Positions 1 to 5,935 are shown, numbered from the stretch's first letter. The stretch: 7,715 nt of DNA from Eubacterium sp. (GCA_024687845.1 JAILEL010000400.1:1-7715), one strand, 5' to 3'. The notes: a model not told the origin generated them from the letters alone. Numbers and translations are program-made.

Positions 1-168
1 GTCGAAACCCTTTGAATTCTGTGCCTGACGAGCAGCCTTCTTATATGTTCTTGATTTCTTCTTACGAGCCTTGCGTTCTTCATATTCACGCTCTGGCTCG
101 ATCCATTCTCTTTTTCTTACTACACTTCCTTCAGTGTAATAAAGATCACTTGCTCTAAATGATGCCAT
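1..168 (-). CDS. FtsL-position cell division protein, N-terminal part (cut by window edge)
   Basis: Only the first 56 codons are present; the gene runs off the left edge. It begins MASFRASDLYYTEGSV, and a very basic stretch (ERKARKKKSRTYKKAARQ) follows at about residues 31-48. The ATG at 168 has a good AGGGGAA ribosome binding site about 7 bases upstream, and the start lies 46 bases after the rsmH stop on the same strand. In dcw clusters the slot after rsmH is normally ftsL, a small bitopic septum protein with a basic cytoplasmic N-terminus, one membrane segment and a short extracytoplasmic coiled coil that partners with DivIC/FtsB. The visible part fits the cytoplasmic segment, but the membrane segment is outside the window. 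The assignment therefore rests mainly on position. Confidence 0.7.
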   Translation of the reverse strand, partial: MASFRASDLYYTEGSVVRKREWIEPEREYEERKARKKKSRTYKKAARQAQNSKGFD

Positions 169-214
169 ACCTGTTCCCCTATCTGTTTATTTAATGTACT
201 AAACTCTGATTACT

Positions 215-1147
215 TTATATTTTTTCAAAAACCCGAAGCTTAGCACTACTGCTTCTAGGATTTATTTCAAGCTCATCTTCATCTGCCACTATAGGTTTCC
301 TTGTGATTATTCTGCCCTTCGGTTTTCTTCCACAGGTGCACACCGGAAACTGTGGTGGACATATACATGGATTTTCAGCTTCCTTAAATGCATTTTTCAC
401 TAATCTGTCTTCCAGTGAGTGAAATGTTATTATGCACAGCCTTCCATCCGGATTCAAAATGTCTATCATATCCGAAAGTGACTGTTCCAAAACTGAAAGC
501 TCTTTATTAAGCTCAATCCTGATAGCCTGATATGTTTTTTTACAAGGATTTCCACCCTGCCTTCTTGCAGCTGCTGGAATTGAAGCTTTGATTATTTCAT
601 TTAGTTCAAAGGTTGTTTCAATTCTTTTCTTCTCACGACTTTTTACTATATTTGCAGCAATCCTGCCGGCGAATCTTTCCTCTCCATAGGTGCTGATTAT
701 ATGCTTTAGCTCATTTTCAGAATAATCATTTATAATATCCTGAGCTGTATAGTCCGAGGACTGGTCCATCCTCATATCCAGTGGAGCATCTTCTCTGTAG
801 GAAAATCCCCTGTCCTTATTATCGAGCTGGTACGATGAAACCCCAAGATCCAGAAGAATCCCATCAACCTTATCGATTGCTTTCTCATGAAGCGCCGATT
901 TCATATTCACATAATTGCTGTGAATCAGAAGTGCATTGTTATAACTCTTAAGTCTTTCGGATGCTGCATGAATTGCATCCATGTCCTGATCAAAACCGAC
1001 CAGTTTTCCTTTTTCAGAAAGCCTCTTAACTATCTCACTTGAATGTCCTGCCCCACCAAGCGTACCATCCACATATATACCATCAGGTTTTATATTCAGA
1101 CCTTCCAGCACCTGTGGCAGCATTATTGGAACATGGTTAAAATCCAT
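215..1147 (-). CDS. rsmH: 16S rRNA (cytosine(1402)-N(4))-methyltransferase RsmH (MraW)
   Basis: This cytoplasmic enzyme uses S-adenosylmethionine to N4-methylate C1402 of 16S rRNA in the ribosomal P site. The protein is 310 residues, the usual family length. The glycine-rich SAM loop [10 protein letters not shown] is at 26-35, [11 protein letters not shown] at 95-105, and [16 protein letters not shown] at about 113-128. [12 protein letters not shown] lies near 240, and the C-terminus carries RKPI and the [11 protein letters not shown] signature. A cysteine cluster, [15 protein letters not shown], occupies 259-273, as is common in Firmicute RsmH. The ATG at 1147 is preceded by AAGGAGTG at good spacing. 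It lies 84 bases downstream of mraZ and 46 upstream of the ftsL-position gene, so the three are probably cotranscribed. Confidence 0.97.
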   Translation of the reverse strand: MDFNHVPIMLPQVLEGLNIKPDGIYVDGTLGGAGHSSEIVKRLSEKGKLVGFDQDMDAIHAASERLKSYNNALLIHSNYVNMKSALHEKAIDKVDGILLDLGVSSYQLDNKDRGFSYREDAPLDMRMDQSSDYTAQDIINDYSENELKHIISTYGEERFAGRIAANIVKSREKKRIETTFELNEIIKASIPAAARRQGGNPCKKTYQAIRIELNKELSVLEQSLSDMIDILNPDGRLCIITFHSLEDRLVKNAFKEAENPCICPPQFPVCTCGRKPKGRIITRKPIVADEDELEINPRSSSAKLRVFEKI

Positions 1148-1231
1148 TTATCGGACACTCCTTACTAAAAAACTAATCTAATCATGTCTGAGCAAACTCA
1201 TTATATTTACCCACTAATTAGTTATGATGCA

Positions 1232-1681
1232 TTATATATTTACATCATACTCAGCAACCATCTCTTCGAATGATACGTCATCTACATCATCACCAAATTC
1301 TTCATCATATTTTTCTCTGTTCCAGATCTCGGCTTTATTACCATTTCCGATAACAACTACTTCCTTGATGATTCCTGCATATTCTCTCAGGTTTGGAGTA
1401 ACTATGATTCTTCCCTGAGAATCAATATCACAAACGCTTGACTTAGCTGTGATTCTTCTGTAGAGCTTACGTCCTTCTGGTGTACTTGTTTTTATCTTCT
1501 GACTGAGTTCTTCAATAAACTGTTCCCAGCCTTCAAGTGAGTAAAGACGAAGACACCTCTCAGGTCCCTGAGCAATAACAACGGTGGACCCAAGGATATC
1601 ACGGAATTTGGCCGGAACGCTAAGTCTGCCTTTAGCATCTACATTATGAAAAAATTCACCAAACATGCTGCTAATTGCCAA
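1232..1681 (-). CDS. mraZ: MraZ, transcriptional regulator of the dcw cluster
   Basis: MraZ is a nucleoid-associated ring-forming DNA-binding protein with two SpoVT/AbrB-like domains; it controls its own division and cell-wall operon. Domain one shows FGEFFHNVDAKGRLSVPAKF at about 7-26. Domain two centres on CDIDSQGRIIVTPNLREYAG at about 84-103. The start is not simple. The family usually begins MFxGE, which would place it at the ATG at 1666 (144 residues), but that codon has no Shine-Dalgarno nearby. A strong AAGGAGG lies 10 bases ahead of a TTG at 1681, giving 149 residues with the extra MAISS. I chose the TTG because of the ribosome binding site. It is the first gene of the dcw operon here, followed by rsmH. 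Confidence 0.95.
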   Translation of the reverse strand: MAISSMFGEFFHNVDAKGRLSVPAKFRDILGSTVVIAQGPERCLRLYSLEGWEQFIEELSQKIKTSTPEGRKLYRRITAKSSVCDIDSQGRIIVTPNLREYAGIIKEVVVIGNGNKAEIWNREKYDEEFGDDVDDVSFEEMVAEYDVNI

Positions 1682-1716
1682 GTCTTACGTTCCTCCTTTC
1701 CGCGTTTGTTCCAAGT

Positions 1717-1734
1717 AAGTGTTCCCCAACACTT
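1717..1734. promoter_or_regulatory. Perfect inverted repeat ahead of mraZ
   Basis: AAGTGTTCCCCAACACTT has two perfect 7-bp arms around a CCCC loop (GGGG on the coding strand) and lies 36-53 bases upstream of the mraZ TTG start. It could be an operator in the promoter/leader or an RNA hairpin in the mraZ 5' leader. MraZ is known to bind short G-rich direct repeats upstream of its own gene, but this is an inverted repeat, so binding by MraZ is only a guess. Confidence 0.45.
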
Positions 1735-1755
1735 TTTCAGCAAACAAGATGCTCT

Positions 1756-1771
1756 CCTGTTCATAAACAGG
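1756..1771. repeat. Short perfect inverted repeat in the mraZ upstream region
   Basis: CCTGTTCATAAACAGG has 6-bp arms and a CATA loop, 22 bases beyond the AAGTGTT palindrome. Together they form two tandem small hairpins or operators ahead of mraZ. CTGT and ACAG are separated by six bases, not the eight of the E. coli LexA box, and GAAC-N4-GTTC of Bacillus LexA is absent. Confidence 0.35.
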
Positions 1772-1781
1772 TGCCTCTGAT

Positions 1782-1829
1782 TGTTGATAAGTCTGTTGAT
1801 ATTGTTGATATATCCCACTTTATGGATAA
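1782..1829 (-). promoter_or_regulatory. Cluster of DnaA-box-like nonamers upstream of mraZ
   Basis: Three closely spaced copies of TGTTGATAA or TGTTGATAT occur at 1782-1790, 1794-1802 and 1803-1811, and TATGGATAA follows at 1821-1829. On the minus strand they read TTATCAACA, ATATCAACA, ATATCAACA and TTATCCATA, one or two changes from the DnaA box TTATCCACA. A weaker GTATCCATA is at 1864-1872. No canonical box is present, so this is a candidate regulatory cluster, not a demonstrated one. Confidence 0.35.
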
Positions 1830-1932
1830 ATCATGGGTTTTTAAGCCTAAAATCCCCACAACTGTATCCATATTACCCCACGATGGGATAAATTGCAAGG
1901 TGTTTTTTCTTGAGAAATCAAGCAATGGCGCG

Positions 1933-1980
1933 AAAAAAAGGACTTTTGAAAGCCTCATAAGGCGATTCAAAAGTCCTTTT
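1933..1980 (-). terminator. Intrinsic terminator downstream of lgt
   Basis: A perfect 14-bp stem (AAAAGGACTTTTGA at 1936-1949 with TCAAAAGTCCTTTT at 1967-1980) encloses a smaller GCCT/AGGC stem-loop. On the minus strand the stem is followed by seven T residues (1939-1933). It lies about 140 bases after the lgt stop and separates the ychF-lgt unit from the mraZ promoter region. Confidence 0.85.
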
Positions 1981-2116
1981 CAAAACTCAAAACACAAAAT
2001 ATAGTTTAGTCTAAAACAGCCTTTCCTATATCTAGTGCTTTGTACAATATTATTATTTTTTTATACATTTTTTGTTGATTTTTTATATATTCGTTTATCT
2101 GTAAAAATCAATTAAT
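1981..2116. other. AT-rich intergenic tail of lgt, no gene seen
   Basis: This very AT-rich stretch lies between the lgt stop and its terminator. I see no credible reading frame, RNA gene or extra hairpin in it. It is probably the 3' untranslated part of the lgt transcript. Confidence 0.5.
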
Positions 2117-3154
2117 TTACTCACTCTTATCAGTTTCTTCCTTATTAGATGTATCTTTATCCTTTTCTTCTTTGTCTTTTATTTCTTTGTTTTCTTTCTT
2201 GCTATTTTCTATCCGAGTCAATTCTTCACTTGAAAGAAGTGGATGAAGGCTTACCTCTTTTCCATCCTTTATCTTCTTATAATTATATAGAAGAATAATC
2301 ACTGATGCCACAACACATAGAACAGCTACAACCTGACTTGCTTTTAATGGTCCAACCATAAGTGTATCGGTTCTGATAGCTTCAATCATGAATCTTCCTA
2401 TCCCATAGCAAAGAGCATATATTGTAAAAAGCTCACCATCGAATTTCTTTTTTCTTCTATATATAAATATGATAACTAAAATCAGAACATTCCACAATCC
2501 TTCATAAAGGAAAGCTGGATGAACTGTAATGCAGGAAACTCCATTTACCATTTCCTGATTAGCAATCATCTCTTTAGTTAATATTCCATTTGTTGTCAGA
2601 TATCTGATAAATGAATCGCTGTAATAATGGAGAGGAATCGCCATCCTGGTTACTCCTCTTGTAAAATCCCCAAAGACCTCTCTATTGAAGAAGTTTCCCC
2701 ATCTTCCAAGAATCTGCCCAGTGATAACTCCCATAACTATAGTATCAAGAATCAAAGCAAAATGAATATTCTTCTTTTTCGCAAATACGATTGTAGTTAT
2801 TATTCCAGCAATTATTCCACCATAGACAGCAAGACCACCGCTCCTAAGGTTAATAATATTGAAAAGATTTTCTCTCAGACCCTTTCCTCTGTTTACAAAT
2901 TCATCCAGCCTGAATATTACATAATAAAGTCTGGCTCCTAAAATCGCTGGAATTATAAGAGTCAGCAGATAATCCAGATAATTCTCTTCATTCTGCCCAG
3001 TAAGCTTAGCTTCTCTGAGAGCAATAAAAAAGGCCACCATAAAACCCGCAGCTATGATAATCCCGTATAGTTTTATCTCAAATCCAAAAATGGAAAACCC
3101 GGAAGGTACATTGGGGAAATTGATGCCTATTCCAGGAAAATATATTCCGTCCAT
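2117..3154 (-). CDS. lgt: Prolipoprotein diacylglyceryl transferase Lgt
   Basis: This polytopic membrane enzyme transfers diacylglycerol from phosphatidylglycerol to the lipobox cysteine of prolipoproteins, the first step of lipoprotein maturation. The Lgt signature GRWGNFFNREVFG is at 150-162, HPAFLYE at 212-218, and GRFMIEAIR at 253-261, the latter covering the conserved Arg and Glu of the active site. Several hydrophobic segments fit the seven-helix fold. GLAVYGG at 107-113 has Tyr where E. coli Lgt has His103, a substitution I would expect in Gram-positive members. At 345 residues it is longer than usual because of a hydrophilic Lys/Glu/Asp-rich tail from about 293 to the end. The ATG at 3154 follows AGGAGG with a short 4-base spacer. 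It lies 58 bases after ychF. Confidence 0.96.
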   Translation of the reverse strand: MDGIYFPGIGINFPNVPSGFSIFGFEIKLYGIIIAAGFMVAFFIALREAKLTGQNEENYLDYLLTLIIPAILGARLYYVIFRLDEFVNRGKGLRENLFNIINLRSGGLAVYGGIIAGIITTIVFAKKKNIHFALILDTIVMGVITGQILGRWGNFFNREVFGDFTRGVTRMAIPLHYYSDSFIRYLTTNGILTKEMIANQEMVNGVSCITVHPAFLYEGLWNVLILVIIFIYRRKKKFDGELFTIYALCYGIGRFMIEAIRTDTLMVGPLKASQVVAVLCVVASVIILLYNYKKIKDGKEVSLHPLLSSEELTRIENSKKENKEIKDKEEKDKDTSNKEETDKSE

Positions 3155-3212
3155 TTTTCCTCCTATTCATAAAAAGAATAACGTGCAGCAATTGATGAAC
3201 AAGGGCAGCCTT

Positions 3213-4316
3213 CTACACGTTGAATTTGAAGAGTACTACGTCGCCGTCCTGCATAACGTATTCTTTGCCTTCCTGACGAACGAGTCCTTTTTCTTTTGCT
3301 GCTGCCATACTGCCTTCACGGATCAGATCATCATAAGCCACTATCTCTGCCTTGATAAATCCCCTTTCAAAATCAGAATGGATTTTTCCTGCCGCCTGCG
3401 GTGCCTTTGTTCCCTTTGTTATAGTCCAAGCTCTGGACTCCTGCTTTCCTGCTGTAAGATAACTTATAAGACCAAGTAATGTATAGCTTGCTTTTATAAG
3501 CTTATCAAGACCAGATTCGTTAAGGCCTAAATCTTCAAGGAACATTTTTCTTTCCTCGTCATCGAGTTCTGATATTTCAGCTTCCATCTGAGCACATACT
3601 GTAAATACCTGTGCATCTGTCTCAGCTGCATATTCTCTAACCTGCTTAACAAAATCATTTGATGCACCATCATCAGCCATATCGTCTTCACTTACATTTG
3701 CCGCATAAATAACCTTTTTATCTGTAAGAAGGAAATAATCTTTAATCCATGTCTTTTCGTCATCGTCAGCTTCATTTATCTCAAAAGTTCTTACAGGATT
3801 ACCAGCTTCAAGATGTGCCTTGATTCTGTTCTGGAAATCCAACTCCTTTGCTGCCATTTTGTCATTACGGGCAAGCTTTGATGTTTTAGATATTCTCCTC
3901 TCAAGAACTTCAAGATCTGAAAAGATCAGCTCTATATTGATAGTCTCTATATCCCTTACTGGATCTACAGAACCATCAACATGAACTACATCTGGATCTT
4001 CAAAGCATCTGACAACATGAACAATTGCATCACATTCTCGAATATTTGCAAGGAACTGGTTACCAAGTCCCTCACCCTTGCTGGCACCCTTAACAAGACC
4101 AGCTATATCAACAAATTCTATAACTGCAGGAGTTGTCTTATCTGAATCATACATTTTAGTAAGAACATCCAGACGTTTATCTGGAACAGCGACTATTCCA
4201 ACATTTGGATCAATGGTTGCAAACGGATAATTTGCCGCAAGTGCTCCCGCCTTTGTCAGTGAATTAAACAGTGTAGATTTACCAACATTAGGTAATCCGA
4301 CGATTCCTAGTTTCAT
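3213..4316 (-). CDS. ychF: Redox-regulated ribosome-binding ATPase YchF (OLA1 family)
   Basis: YchF is a cytosolic Obg-related P-loop protein that prefers ATP to GTP, binds ribosomes and is tied to stress responses. The Walker A motif GLPNVGKST is at 7-15, followed by NYPFATIDPNVG and the G3 region DIAGLVKGASKGEGLGNQF. The G4 position reads NVSE in place of NKxD, the change linked to ATP specificity in this family. The C-terminus is a TGS domain ending in the typical DGDVVLFKFNV. The length of 367 residues is normal. The ATG at 4316 has GGAGG about 13 bases upstream, slightly long, but no nearer start is available. The tandem repeats and integrase remnant begin just upstream, so the native ychF promoter may have been altered by insertion. 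Confidence 0.97.
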   Translation of the reverse strand: MKLGIVGLPNVGKSTLFNSLTKAGALAANYPFATIDPNVGIVAVPDKRLDVLTKMYDSDKTTPAVIEFVDIAGLVKGASKGEGLGNQFLANIRECDAIVHVVRCFEDPDVVHVDGSVDPVRDIETINIELIFSDLEVLERRISKTSKLARNDKMAAKELDFQNRIKAHLEAGNPVRTFEINEADDDEKTWIKDYFLLTDKKVIYAANVSEDDMADDGASNDFVKQVREYAAETDAQVFTVCAQMEAEISELDDEERKMFLEDLGLNESGLDKLIKASYTLLGLISYLTAGKQESRAWTITKGTKAPQAAGKIHSDFERGFIKAEIVAYDDLIREGSMAAAKEKGLVRQEGKEYVMQDGDVVLFKFNV

Positions 4317-4378
4317 AATATTTTAATATCCTCCATAAAACCTTTATTTTAGGGCTTTTTGCAATCTTCTTTTTTGAC

Positions 4379-4400
4379 CGAGTACCACATCGAGTACCAC
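4379..4400. repeat. Tandem direct repeats between ychF and the integrase remnant
   Basis: CGAGTACCAC occurs twice, at 4379-4388 and 4391-4400, 12 bases apart, with a partial copy (TACCAC) at 4427-4432 overlapping the end of the integrase frame. Direct repeats next to a tyrosine integrase gene are typical arm-type integrase binding sites near an attachment site. I infer that role from position. No second copy marking the other element end was found in the window. Confidence 0.45.
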
Positions 4401-4423
4401 GAAGCCATATTTTATAATAAGTT

Positions 4424-4888
4424 TTATACCACTTTTAATGCATCAGCCACTAAGTCAATTTCTCTTTGATTTTCATCATCTGTAATATGCACATACAAGT
4501 TCATTGTAATACCAATGTTGGAATGTCCTAAAATCTTCTGGCAATGAACAGGCTTCACATCTGATAAAAGTTTATTACCAATCACATTTTTTATATTGCG
4601 TTCATATCGTTCAGTATAGTTTCTGACCGTATTTGGTCTCACTACTTGTTTTTTGATACTGATCCAGTATTCATACCAGGCATCAACGATCATATCCGTC
4701 GCCTGATTCAGGTCACTGTGTTGATATATATACACAGCATCAGCAAGCCAAGTTTTTACCTCTTGCAGTTTTTTAGATCTTTTAGTCTTTCTCTTCCCAA
4801 GCTTATCAACAAATCTTGCTAAGTATGTGCCATTAGGTTGTTGAATAATCCCAACTCCCAGTTCTTTACCTTTAAGATCTTTTCCCAT
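4424..4888 (-). pseudogene. Tyrosine integrase (Tn916/phage type) lacking its catalytic core
   Basis: The frame is intact at 154 residues, whereas Tn916-type integrases have about 400. Residues 10-50 (GVGIIQQPNGTYLARF onward) resemble the AP2-like arm-binding domain. Residues 62-118 look like the SAM-like core-binding domain (WYEYWISIKK, VVRPNTVRNYTERYERNI, LLSDVKPVHCQKI). The text then jumps directly to ILGHSNIGITMNLYVHIT at 119-136, which normally ends the catalytic domain; Tyr132 fits the nucleophile position. The catalytic Arg, Lys and HxxR are gone, so it cannot recombine DNA. It may still bind arm or core sites. The ATG at 4888 has AGGAG at good spacing, and the -35/-10 elements at 4960-4965 and 4937-4942 lie upstream. 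The excisionase-like gene precedes it, the usual order. Confidence 0.85.
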
Positions 4889-4905
4889 TTCAGACTCCTT
4901 TCTAT

Positions 4906-4962
4906 AAAAAGAAGTCCCAAATATGCTCGGCGCTTAATTATACGATATCTGGGACTATTTTT
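4906..4962. terminator. Hairpin with T runs on both sides, between the XRE-Xis gene and the integrase
   Basis: AGTCCCAAATAT (4913-4924) pairs with ATATCTGGGACT (4945-4956), 12 bp with one G-U or A-C position. Runs of five T follow on the minus strand (4910-4906, after TC) and on the plus strand (4958-4962), so it could end transcription in either direction. On the minus strand it would stop read-through from the XRE-Xis gene into int. Its left arm and loop also contain the int promoter. Confidence 0.6.
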
Positions 4963-4965
4963 CAA
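4937..4965 (-). promoter_or_regulatory. Sigma-70-type promoter for the integrase remnant
   Basis: On the minus strand TTGAAA (4965-4960) and a perfect TATAAT (4942-4937) are separated by exactly 17 bases. The start point would fall near 4930, about 40 bases ahead of the integrase ATG. The spacer overlaps one arm of the inverted repeat AGTCCCA...TGGGACT, so a dimeric repressor bound to the repeat would block this promoter. Confidence 0.65.
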
Positions 4966-5000
4966 TGTTGTTTCATTTTTAATATTGCCTAATAGTATTT

Positions 5001-5360
5001 TCATATCTCGATGTTATCAGAAATAAACTTTTCAAATTCCTTTCTCTTAACAAGTTTCTTTCTTCCTACATAAAGCACAAATGGACATCTAGGATTTCTG
5101 AGAAGAGATTCAATATCTTCAATATCAGTATCCAATTTAGTATCATCCAGTTGAAAACCCCAACACAAAAAATCCAGACTTACAGAATACTTTTCTGAAA
5201 ACCTGAAAATATATTCAAAAGAAGGTCCTTTTTTTCCTTGCTCAATCTTTTTCACATAGTCCTCGGAGTAAGATAAGTCTTCTGCGACTGCCTTCCTTGA
5301 TAGTCCTAATTCATTTCTTTTTTTTCGTAATCTTTCACTGATACTTTTAGAATCGTACAT
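5001..5360 (-). CDS. XRE helix-turn-helix protein with a C-terminal excisionase-like wing
   Basis: The protein has 119 residues. Residues 7-68 form a standard Cro/CI-type HTH (ISERLRKKRNELGLSRKAVA, then YVKKIEQGKKGPS and a VSLDFL end). After a short acidic linker (DDTKLDTDIEDIESLL), residues 89-119 read NPRCPFVLYVGRKKLVKRKE then FEKFISDNIEI. This closely resembles the C-terminal wing of Tn916-type excisionases, which carry a KRKxFE signature. No complete excisionase winged helix is visible. I infer a chimera of the element's repressor and its excisionase, in the position just before int that xis normally holds. The ATG at 5360 has AGGAGGG 7 bases upstream; in-frame codons further up lack such support. 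It may be autoregulated, given the palindromes over its promoter. Confidence 0.75.
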   Translation of the reverse strand: MYDSKSISERLRKKRNELGLSRKAVAEDLSYSEDYVKKIEQGKKGPSFEYIFRFSEKYSVSLDFLCWGFQLDDTKLDTDIEDIESLLRNPRCPFVLYVGRKKLVKRKEFEKFISDNIEI

Positions 5361-5372
5361 AACCGTACCCTC

Positions 5373-5390
5373 CTGAAATTTATATTTCAG
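5373..5390. promoter_or_regulatory. Perfect inverted repeat overlapping the XRE-Xis -10 and abutting its RBS
   Basis: CTGAAATTTATATTTCAG has perfect 7-bp arms and a 4-base centre. The minus-strand TATAAA (5384-5379), a plausible -10, lies within it, and the AGGAGGG ribosome binding site overlaps its end. It could be an autoregulatory operator or a leader hairpin affecting translation. Confidence 0.5.
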
Positions 5391-5406
5391 GGATGTTGAC
5401 TGGCCA
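5379..5406 (-). promoter_or_regulatory. Candidate promoter of the XRE-Xis gene
   Basis: On the minus strand TGGCCA (5406-5401; four of six matches to the -35 consensus) and TATAAA (5384-5379) are 16 bases apart. Both hexamers lie inside palindromes, as expected for a self-repressing gene. The -35 match is weak, so this is a candidate only. Confidence 0.4.
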
Positions 5407-5410
5407 GTCA
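5397..5410. promoter_or_regulatory. Perfect 14-bp palindrome, candidate repressor operator
   Basis: TGACTGGCCAGTCA is fully self-complementary without a spacer and covers the candidate -35 of the XRE-Xis gene. It is the best single candidate for the XRE protein's own operator. Confidence 0.5.
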
Positions 5411-5412
5411 TT

Positions 5413-5424
5413 TTTACCGGTAAA
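5413..5424. promoter_or_regulatory. Perfect 12-bp palindrome upstream of the XRE-Xis promoter
   Basis: TTTACCGGTAAA is fully self-complementary and lies two bases beyond the TGACTGGCCAGTCA palindrome. The half-sites differ, so the two may bind different proteins, for example the XRE product and an integration host-type or second regulator. Confidence 0.4.
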
Positions 5425-5479
5425 GTTATCCACTGATGTACCAGCCCAGTACGTCTGGACAGATAAATCAACAGACAAC

Positions 5480-5534
5480 AAAAAGGACGCAAAGGAATCA
5501 AAACCGGTATTCCGGTAATGAGTTCCCTGCGTCC
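5480..5534 (-). terminator. Intrinsic terminator after the zinc-ribbon frame
   Basis: An outer stem pairs GGACGC (5485-5490) with GCGTCC (5529-5534) and GGAA with TTCC, enclosing an inner ACCGG (5503-5507) / CCGGT (5512-5516) hairpin. On the minus strand it is followed by five T residues (5484-5480). It insulates the XRE-Xis gene from transcription coming from the zinc-ribbon region. Confidence 0.7.
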
Positions 5535-5587
5535 ATATGGTCCATAGTTATATTGATTATGCTATGCCACTTATCAGGTGAGCCTTT

Positions 5588-5935
5588 TTAAATTTTACTA
5601 ATCATCTTTCCATTTGCGATTACAGTATTCTGTGTGATAATCGCTTCTGTATATTTTACCAGCGTCATCACTCTCTTACACCTGGAGCATTTAAGACTTA
5701 CTCCATTCAGAGCACAAACTGTTTCATCATGCTGAATCATGTAATCCATTATTTTCATGTTACACTTGCTGCAACTAAGTTCAATCGTATCCTTAATATT
5801 ACTTTCATAAAACCATTCTTCATAATTCGAAACACTCCTTCTTAATACAATCTTATAAAATGTACTTTTCGAAGGAAGGGAAATGTCACCTTCTCTAAGT
5901 AATGCTGCCAGAGAATCATAAACCGGATATATCCC
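5588..5935 (-). pseudogene. Zinc-ribbon reading frame without a usable start codon
   Basis: The frame is open for 115 codons from just after a TAG at 5936-5938 to the TAA at 5588-5590, but it has no ATG, GTG or TTG in its first half. Its translation looks protein-like: DSLAALLREGDISLPSKSTF at 7-26, then SCSKCN at 54-59 and KCSRCKRV at 82-89. The two CxxC pairs suggest one zinc ribbon, similar in layout to small Com-type phage zinc-finger proteins. I do not recognise the family. Either the 5' end was lost or frameshifted, or a non-standard start (CTG or ATT) is used. ATG codons at about 60, 63 and 66 would start inside the ribbon. It is followed by a terminator on the same strand and preceded by hairpins whose last member overlaps codons 1-5. 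Confidence 0.55.

Noticed and set aside
1757..1770. Possible LexA box CTGT...ACAG ahead of mraZ
   Set aside because: The spacer is six bases, not eight, and mraZ is not a known SOS gene; it is better described as a plain inverted repeat.
1675..2004. Plus-strand open frame across the mraZ upstream region
   Set aside because: It crosses the lgt terminator and the regulatory repeats, has no ribosome binding site and its translation has no protein character.
2627..2941. Plus-strand open frame inside lgt
   Set aside because: It is antisense to strongly conserved Lgt sequence, including the GRWGNFFN signature.
3054..3479. Plus-strand open frame antisense to the lgt start and ychF end
   Set aside because: It overlaps two certain genes on the other strand and is explained as a shadow of their codon pattern.
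4819..5026. Short open frames on both strands around the integrase start
   Set aside because: They overlap the int promoter, the hairpin and the ends of the int and XRE-Xis genes; no ribosome binding site supports them.
5361..5501. Upstream in-frame extension of the XRE-Xis gene by 47 codons
   Set aside because: The ATG at 5360 has an excellent AGGAGGG site, and the extension runs through the palindromes and candidate promoter with no HTH-family similarity.
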